Part shown: positions 13,641-17,945 of the stretch, in pieces
How the letters are laid out: the number at the start of each line of letters is the position of its first letter
Numbering within the stretch: position 1 is the first letter of the stretch
Origin: JACVRW01 sp046735115
Lineage (GTDB): Bacteria; Actinomycetota; Thermoleophilia; Solirubrobacterales; Thermoleophilaceae
Length of the DNA stretch: 17,945 nucleotides
Direction: 5' to 3'
Assembly: GCA_046735115.1 (NCBI GenBank)
Contig: JBKPSR010000149.1
Location: 1-17,945, forward strand
Made by a program: the position numbers and the translations under genes
Notes under the pieces: generated by a model
What the model was told of the DNA's origin: nothing
What the model saw: only the letters and a program-made list of their open reading frames with translations
Databases searched by the model: none

Positions 13641-14677
13641 CGGGGATCCGCACACCGGGGGTCGAGCGGATCCAGAACCCCGCGGCCCTGACGCCGGACG
13701 AGGACCTCGACCGCTCGCTCCGGCCGAAGCGGCTGGCGGACTTCGTCGGCCAAGAGCGCGTCAAGGAGCAACTCTCGATCTTCATCCAGGCGGCCCGGGC
13801 GCGCGGGGAGGCGCTCGACCACGTCCTGTTGGCGGGGCCGCCCGGGCTCGGCAAGACCTCGCTCGCGCAGATCGTGGCGAACGAACTCGGCGCCGGCTTC
13901 GTGGCGACGGCCGGCCCTGCACTCGAGCGCAAGGGCGACGTTGCGAGCTACCTCACCGCGCTCGAGCCGCGCAGCGTCTTCTTCGTGGACGAGATCCACC
14001 GGCTGCCGCGCGCCCTCGAGGAGACCTTCTATCCCGCGATGGAGGACCGCAAGCTTCCGATCACGGTCGGCCAGGGTGCCGGCGCGGCGGTGGTCTCGCT
14101 CGACCTGCCGGCCTTCACGCTGATCGGCGCGACCACGCGCACCGGCCTCCTCACCACGCCGCTTCGGGACCGCTTCGGCGTCACCCACCGGCTGGAGCTG
14201 TACGGGCCGGCCGAGCTCGCGCGGATCGTCCTGCGCTCGGCCGGCATCCTGGATATCGAGATCGACCCCGCGGGGGCTGAGACCCTCGCCGCGCGCTCGC
14301 GCGGCACGCCTCGGGTGGCCAACCGGCTCCTGAAGCGCGTGCGCGACTTCGCCGAGGTTCGCGGCGCCGGCCGCATCGACTCGGCGGTTGCCACTGAGGG
14401 GCTCAAGCTGCTGGAGGTCGACGCCGCCGGGCTCGACCGCCTCGACCGCGAGATCCTACGAGCGATCTGCGAGAAGTTCGGCGGCGGGCCGGTCGGCCTC
14501 AATACGCTGGCCGTGGCCGTGGGTGAGGAGGCGGACACGATCGAGGACGTCTACGAGCCCTATCTGCTCCAGCAGGGTTTCCTGATGCGAACGCCCCGCG
14601 GCCGGACGGCGACTGACTCGGCGTTCGCCCATCTCGGCCTCGAACCGCCTCGCGAAGCACGCCAGCGCCTGTTCTAA
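13637..14677 (+). CDS. ruvB: Holliday junction DNA helicase RuvB
   Basis: RuvB (346 residues, normal length) is the hexameric AAA+ motor that drives branch migration with RuvA. Domain I has LRPKRLADFVGQERVKEQL and Walker A GPPGLGKTS (residues 67-75, K73). Walker B is FFVDEIHRLP (D118, E119), and sensor 1 with the arginine-finger region is GATTRTGLLTTPLRDRFGV. Sensor 2 follows in RGTPRVANRLLKRVRDFA, and the C-terminal winged helix contains GGGPVGLNTLA, YEPYLLQQGF and TPRGR. The ATG at 13637 overlaps the ruvA stop (ATGA), so both are coupled. The gene ends 36 bases before the zinc-ribbon/PAS gene. The identification is certain. Confidence 0.98.
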   Translation: MTGIRTPGVERIQNPAALTPDEDLDRSLRPKRLADFVGQERVKEQLSIFIQAARARGEALDHVLLAGPPGLGKTSLAQIVANELGAGFVATAGPALERKGDVASYLTALEPRSVFFVDEIHRLPRALEETFYPAMEDRKLPITVGQGAGAAVVSLDLPAFTLIGATTRTGLLTTPLRDRFGVTHRLELYGPAELARIVLRSAGILDIEIDPAGAETLAARSRGTPRVANRLLKRVRDFAEVRGAGRIDSAVATEGLKLLEVDAAGLDRLDREILRAICEKFGGGPVGLNTLAVAVGEEADTIEDVYEPYLLQQGFLMRTPRGRTATDSAFAHLGLEPPREARQRLF

Positions 14678-14698
14678 CCTCACATTTAGGCAAGGCCC

Positions 14699-14704
14699 TA
14701 CCCT
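14699..14704 (+). promoter_or_regulatory. Candidate -10 box (TACCCT) for the PAS-secDF pair
   Basis: TACCCT, the same hexamer as before the M1 peptidase, ends nine bases before the ATG at 14714. It lies in the 36-base gap after ruvB, which is noticeably less G+C-rich than its surroundings. The transcript would begin near 14711, giving a leader of about three bases, and no Shine-Dalgarno site is present. A TTGACT at 14704-14709 resembles a -35 hexamer but is too close to the start codon to serve this gene. Confidence 0.35.
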
Positions 14705-14713
14705 TGACTTTCC

Positions 14714-15157
14714 ATGCCGATCTTCATCTGCCCGAACTGCGGAAACCGCAGTGAGTCCTCAGAGCGCACAGCGGGGTTCCAGACCCGCGCCAAGGGCTGC
14801 AAGCGCTGTGGCTTCGGCTTCCTTTTCGAGCTGCTCGACGACTACTACCCGGCTCCGAACGCCGCCTTCTTCATCCTCGACCAGCAGGGCCGGCTCATCG
14901 GGACCGGCCGCGGCGCGCGCGAGCTCACGGGCCTGGGCGACCTCGACGTGATCGGCCGACCCGTGCAGGACGTGCTTAATCTCGAGTTCGAGAATGGCGA
15001 CGACCACGTGGCCACCGCTCTCGAGTGGGGGGTGCGCGTGATGGACAAGCCGGTGGTCGTGCACGCCGAGGGAGACCGCCCCGAGCCGGCGAAGGCCGAC
15101 ATCTTCCCCGCATACGACGACGACGGGGGCCTTCTGCTCGTGCTCACTCCACAATGA
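14714..15157 (+). CDS. Zinc-ribbon/PAS domain protein, coupled to secDF
   Basis: The 147-residue protein has a four-cysteine zinc ribbon at its N-terminus: CPNCG (C6, C9) and CKRCG (C29, C32). A PAS-like domain follows at about residues 45-145. The PAS features are NAAFFILDQQGRLIGTGRGA, ELTGLGDLDVIGRPVQDVL, a variable helix region, and the last strands VVVHAEG and GLLLVLTP. There is no output domain (kinase, cyclase or HTH), so it must act by binding a partner or nucleic acid. The zinc ribbon is a plausible contact surface. Its stop overlaps the secDF start (ATGA), so the two should be produced together. In many actinobacteria yajC is between ruvB and secD; no YajC-like sequence is here. Its role in secretion or stress sensing is inference. 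The domain calls are good, especially the zinc ribbon. Confidence 0.85.
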   Translation: MPIFICPNCGNRSESSERTAGFQTRAKGCKRCGFGFLFELLDDYYPAPNAAFFILDQQGRLIGTGRGARELTGLGDLDVIGRPVQDVLNLEFENGDDHVATALEWGVRVMDKPVVVHAEGDRPEPAKADIFPAYDDDGGLLLVLTPQ

Positions 15158-17945
15158 CCAACCGCACCAGGAACCTGTCGATCCTCGGGATCGTGTTGTT
15201 GCTGCTCGCGGCGTCGGCCTTCGTGATCGCGGACAAGTCGACGAAGCTCGGGCTCGACCTGAAGGGCGGCATCGAGCTCGTCTACCAGGGCCAGCCGACG
15301 CCGCAGGTCCCGAAGGTCACCGCGCAGGCGCTCGACGACGCGCTCGAGACGATCCGCAAGCGCACCGACGCGCTCGGCGTGTCCGAGCCCGAGATCCAGC
15401 GCTCGGGCCGGGATCAGATCTCCATCGGGCTCCCGGACGTGCAGAACGCGGAGCGCGCGATCCAGCAGGTCGGCTCGACAGCACAGCTCCAGTTCTACGA
15501 CTGGGAGCCGAACGTCCTGGGACGCGGGCCGGACGTCCCCTTCGCCGGCTCGAAGGCGCTCTACGACGCGGCCGAGTTCGCGTCCAAGCAGAAGCCGAAG
15601 GCTGAGAAGACGGACGTGCCCCCCGGCTCGGACCTCTCGCCCGAGGAGGCCGACAAGCAGAACGACAGCACCGCGACGTCGCGCTATTACCTCTTCGGCC
15701 CGGATCGCTACCCGATCGGCAACGACCAGAAGCCCGTGCGGGAGGGCGAGTACGAGCCGTCGGCCACCTGCAAGAGCCTCCTGTCCGACTACACGCCCGC
15801 CGGCGGGACGGCGCCCCAGTACGCCAAGGACACGGAGTGCAAGTCCGAGCTCGAGGCGCTCGGCTCGGGCGGCCCGCCGGCCGGCTCGCGGGTCATCAAG
15901 GTGCCCCGCGGCATCGTTGTCCTGGAGGCGGAGAAGGCGCCGGACCAGTCCGCGCGCGTCCATCGCTTCTTCGTGATCGAGGACGACTCCGAGCTGAACG
16001 GCAAGGAGATCAAGAACCCCGAGCAGGCCTTCGACCCGAACACGAACGAGCCGCTCGTGAACATGGAGTTCACGGACAAGGGCCGCGAGGCGTTCGCACG
16101 CGTGACGAAGCGGATCGCCGAGCGCGGGCGCGACTGCGAGACGCTCGCCGGCGTCGACCCGAAGTGCCCGCCGCAGGGCTCTAGCCCGGAGCAGTTCTTC
16201 CAGCGCTTCGCGATCACGCTGGACAACCAGATCGTGTCGCTGGCGACGATCGACTACCAGGAGAACCCCGACGGCATCGACGGCCGCAACGGCGCGTCGA
16301 TCCAGAACATCGGCAGCATCCAGGACGCGCAGGACCTCGCCGAGAACCTCCGGATCGGCGCGCTGCCGATCGACCTGAAGCTGATCTCCCAGACCAAGGT
16401 GTCGGCCACGCTCGGTCAGCAAGCCCTTCACCAAGGACTCACCGCCGCCGGCGCCGGCCTGATCCTCACGATCCTGTTCCTCCTGATCTTCTATCGCGTC
16501 CTGGGCGTGGTGGCGACGGTGGCGCTGCTGGTCTACGCGGCGTTCCTGTTCGCGCTGATCAAGCTGATCCCGATCACGCTCACCCTGCCGGGCATCGCGG
16601 GAATGGTGCTCACGCTGGCCGTCGCGGCCGACGCCAACGTCGTCATGTACGAGCGAATAAAGGAGGAGGTGCGCGGCGGCCGCTCGGTACCCGCCGCCAT
16701 CTCGGCGGGCTACGCGAAGGCGCTCCGGACGATCATCGACGCGAACGTCGTCACGATCGGCGTCGCCTTCATCCTGTTCACGCTCGCGACGGCGGGCGTG
16801 CGGGGCTTCGCCTTCACGCTCGGAGTCGGCACGCTCGTGTCGCTCTTCACCGCCGTGCTCGCCACCTCGGCGATCCTCGGCTCGCTGGCACGCACGCGGC
16901 TCCTGCGGCGGCCGAGTGCGCTGGGCGTCGCCACCAAGGAGAGCCGGGGCTGGCGTTTCGACTTTATGGGGAACTCGCGCTGGTTCTTCTCGATGTCGGG
17001 CGCCATCCTGGCCATCGGCGCCATCGCGATCTCGTCGCTCGGACTGAACCTGGGCATCGACTTCGAGTCGGGCACGAAGATCACCGCTCCGCTTCAGCGT
17101 GAGGCGAGCGTGGACCAGGTGCGGTCCACGCTCAGGCCGCTCGGCTACGCGGACGCCAAGATCCAGGAGGTCAATGACCCGGAGCTCGGGCAGAACGTCA
17201 TCCAGATCGAAGTGAAGCAGCTCGAGCCGGCTCAGGTCGCGAAGGTCGAGAACGCCCTGAACGACGATTACGGGGTAGCGACCAAGGACTTCGTGTCGAA
17301 CTCGGTCGGGCCGACCTTCGGGGCCCAGATCGCGCGCACGGCGATTATCGCGGTGGTGGCGTCCCTGCTTCTGATCGCCATCTACATCGGATTCCGCTTC
17401 GAGTGGAAGTTCGCGGTGCCGGTGATGATCGCGCTCGCGCACGACCTGCTGATCACCGCCGGCGTGTACGCCCTGTTCGACAGGGAGGTCACTACCGCGA
17501 CAGTGGCCGCGCTGCTGACCATCATGGGTTACTCGCTGTACGACACGGTGATCGTGTTCGACCGAATACGCGAGAACGTGCCGCGCATGCCACGGGCGAC
17601 CTTCTCCCAGATCGCGAACCGGTCGATGTCGGAGGTCTTCACGCGATCGCTGGCCACGAGCTTCGTGGTGCTGATGCCCGTAGGCTCGCTGCTCCTGTTC
17701 GGCGGTGAGACGCTGAAGGACTTCGCGTTCGCACTCTTGGTCGGCGTGCTGTCGGGCGCGTACTCGTCGATCTTCATCGCCACGCCGGTGCTCGTCGAGT
17801 GGAAGGAGCGCGAGCAGACCTACATGCGCCGCCGCCGCCTGATGCTCCAGCAGTTCGGCGGCCGCGTGCCGGCGTTCGCGCCCGGCACGCTGGGCGAGCC
17901 CGTGCCGGCGGCGGCCGCCGCCGGGGCCGGAGCCCCCGCCGGAGC
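15154..17945 (+). CDS. secDF: Fused protein translocase subunit SecD-SecF, 3'-truncated
   Basis: One open frame of 930 codons reaches the window edge without a stop, so the C-terminus is missing. SecDF uses proton flow to pull exported proteins through SecYEG. SecD half: first membrane helix at residues ~9-26, GLDLKGG (D35), a large periplasmic domain with a charged, low-complexity insert about 145-250, then membrane helices from ~425. The signature VAADANVVMYERIKEE holds the conserved D493. SecF half: membrane helix ~610-630, GLNLGIDFESGT (D636) and GYSLYDTVIVFDRIREN (D797). After the last helix comes a basic stretch (YMRRRRLM) and an alanine/glycine/proline-rich tail running off the window. 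SecD and SecF are separate in many actinobacteria such as mycobacteria; here no stop or new start lies between them. The ATG overlaps the PAS gene stop. Confidence 0.96.
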   Translation, partial: MTNRTRNLSILGIVLLLLAASAFVIADKSTKLGLDLKGGIELVYQGQPTPQVPKVTAQALDDALETIRKRTDALGVSEPEIQRSGRDQISIGLPDVQNAERAIQQVGSTAQLQFYDWEPNVLGRGPDVPFAGSKALYDAAEFASKQKPKAEKTDVPPGSDLSPEEADKQNDSTATSRYYLFGPDRYPIGNDQKPVREGEYEPSATCKSLLSDYTPAGGTAPQYAKDTECKSELEALGSGGPPAGSRVIKVPRGIVVLEAEKAPDQSARVHRFFVIEDDSELNGKEIKNPEQAFDPNTNEPLVNMEFTDKGREAFARVTKRIAERGRDCETLAGVDPKCPPQGSSPEQFFQRFAITLDNQIVSLATIDYQENPDGIDGRNGASIQNIGSIQDAQDLAENLRIGALPIDLKLISQTKVSATLGQQALHQGLTAAGAGLILTILFLLIFYRVLGVVATVALLVYAAFLFALIKLIPITLTLPGIAGMVLTLAVAADANVVMYERIKEEVRGGRSVPAAISAGYAKALRTIIDANVVTIGVAFILFTLATAGVRGFAFTLGVGTLVSLFTAVLATSAILGSLARTRLLRRPSALGVATKESRGWRFDFMGNSRWFFSMSGAILAIGAIAISSLGLNLGIDFESGTKITAPLQREASVDQVRSTLRPLGYADAKIQEVNDPELGQNVIQIEVKQLEPAQVAKVENALNDDYGVATKDFVSNSVGPTFGAQIARTAIIAVVASLLLIAIYIGFRFEWKFAVPVMIALAHDLLITAGVYALFDREVTTATVAALLTIMGYSLYDTVIVFDRIRENVPRMPRATFSQIANRSMSEVFTRSLATSFVVLMPVGSLLLFGGETLKDFAFALLVGVLSGAYSSIFIATPVLVEWKEREQTYMRRRRLMLQQFGGRVPAFAPGTLGEPVPAAAAAGAGAPAG

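Noticed and set aside
14845..17442. 865-codon open frame on the - strand opposite secDF
   Set aside because: The product is extremely rich in Arg, Asp, Glu and Leu with no domain. It mirrors a highly conserved SecDF coding frame and is an effect of high G+C codon use.

Overview
The window is high-GC DNA (roughly 70% G+C by eye), packed with genes, and looks like an actinobacterial chromosome. The backbone order pdxS-pdxT ... yebC ... ruvC-ruvA-ruvB ... secD/secF is the familiar actinobacterial arrangement. Several accessory genes point, by inference only, towards Thermoleophilia/Solirubrobacterales: a SnoaL-like protein of a type amplified in that group, a short zinc-ribbon/PAS protein before SecDF, and a secreted BNR/PKD/LamG protein with a C-terminal GGAGND motif. 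No tRNA, rRNA, CRISPR array, insertion sequence or phage gene was seen, and no stretch over about 150 bases lacks a gene.

Bases 1-6387 are all on the + strand. They carry the end of a calcineurin-type phosphoesterase, a glucose-1-phosphate cytidylyltransferase-like enzyme, an RpiR/MurR-type regulator with a SIS domain, a secreted M1 zinc aminopeptidase, the two subunits of PLP synthase (pdxS, pdxT) and an M29 aminopeptidase. pdxS/pdxT and pdxT/M29 overlap by GTGA and ATGA, so these three are very probably one translationally coupled operon making vitamin B6 cofactor and a cytosolic peptidase.

Bases 6388-9258 (- strand) hold one large gene for a secreted multidomain protein (BNR_4 propeller, PKD, Fn3-like, LamG, short glycine/aspartate C-terminus). 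It is broken by three apparent single-base deletions, so it is either a young pseudogene or a place where the assembly is wrong.

Bases 9406-15157 carry yebC, a METTL7-like methyltransferase and a small conserved hypothetical on +. A - strand pair follows (SnoaL-like protein, then an Asp-box beta-propeller). Then come ruvC, ruvA and ruvB (Holliday-junction resolution) and a zinc-ribbon/PAS protein. These four middle genes separate yebC from ruvCAB, which normally lie close together.

From 15154 to the window edge runs a fused SecD-SecF translocase subunit, ATGA-coupled to the PAS gene. That PAS gene sits where yajC would usually be.

The most interesting features are: the PAS/zinc-ribbon gene coupled to secDF in place of yajC; a repeated TANNNT hexamer placed at the right distance for leaderless transcription before several genes without Shine-Dalgarno sites; an inverted repeat over the M1 peptidase promoter directly after the RpiR regulator gene; and the triple-frameshifted surface protein gene.
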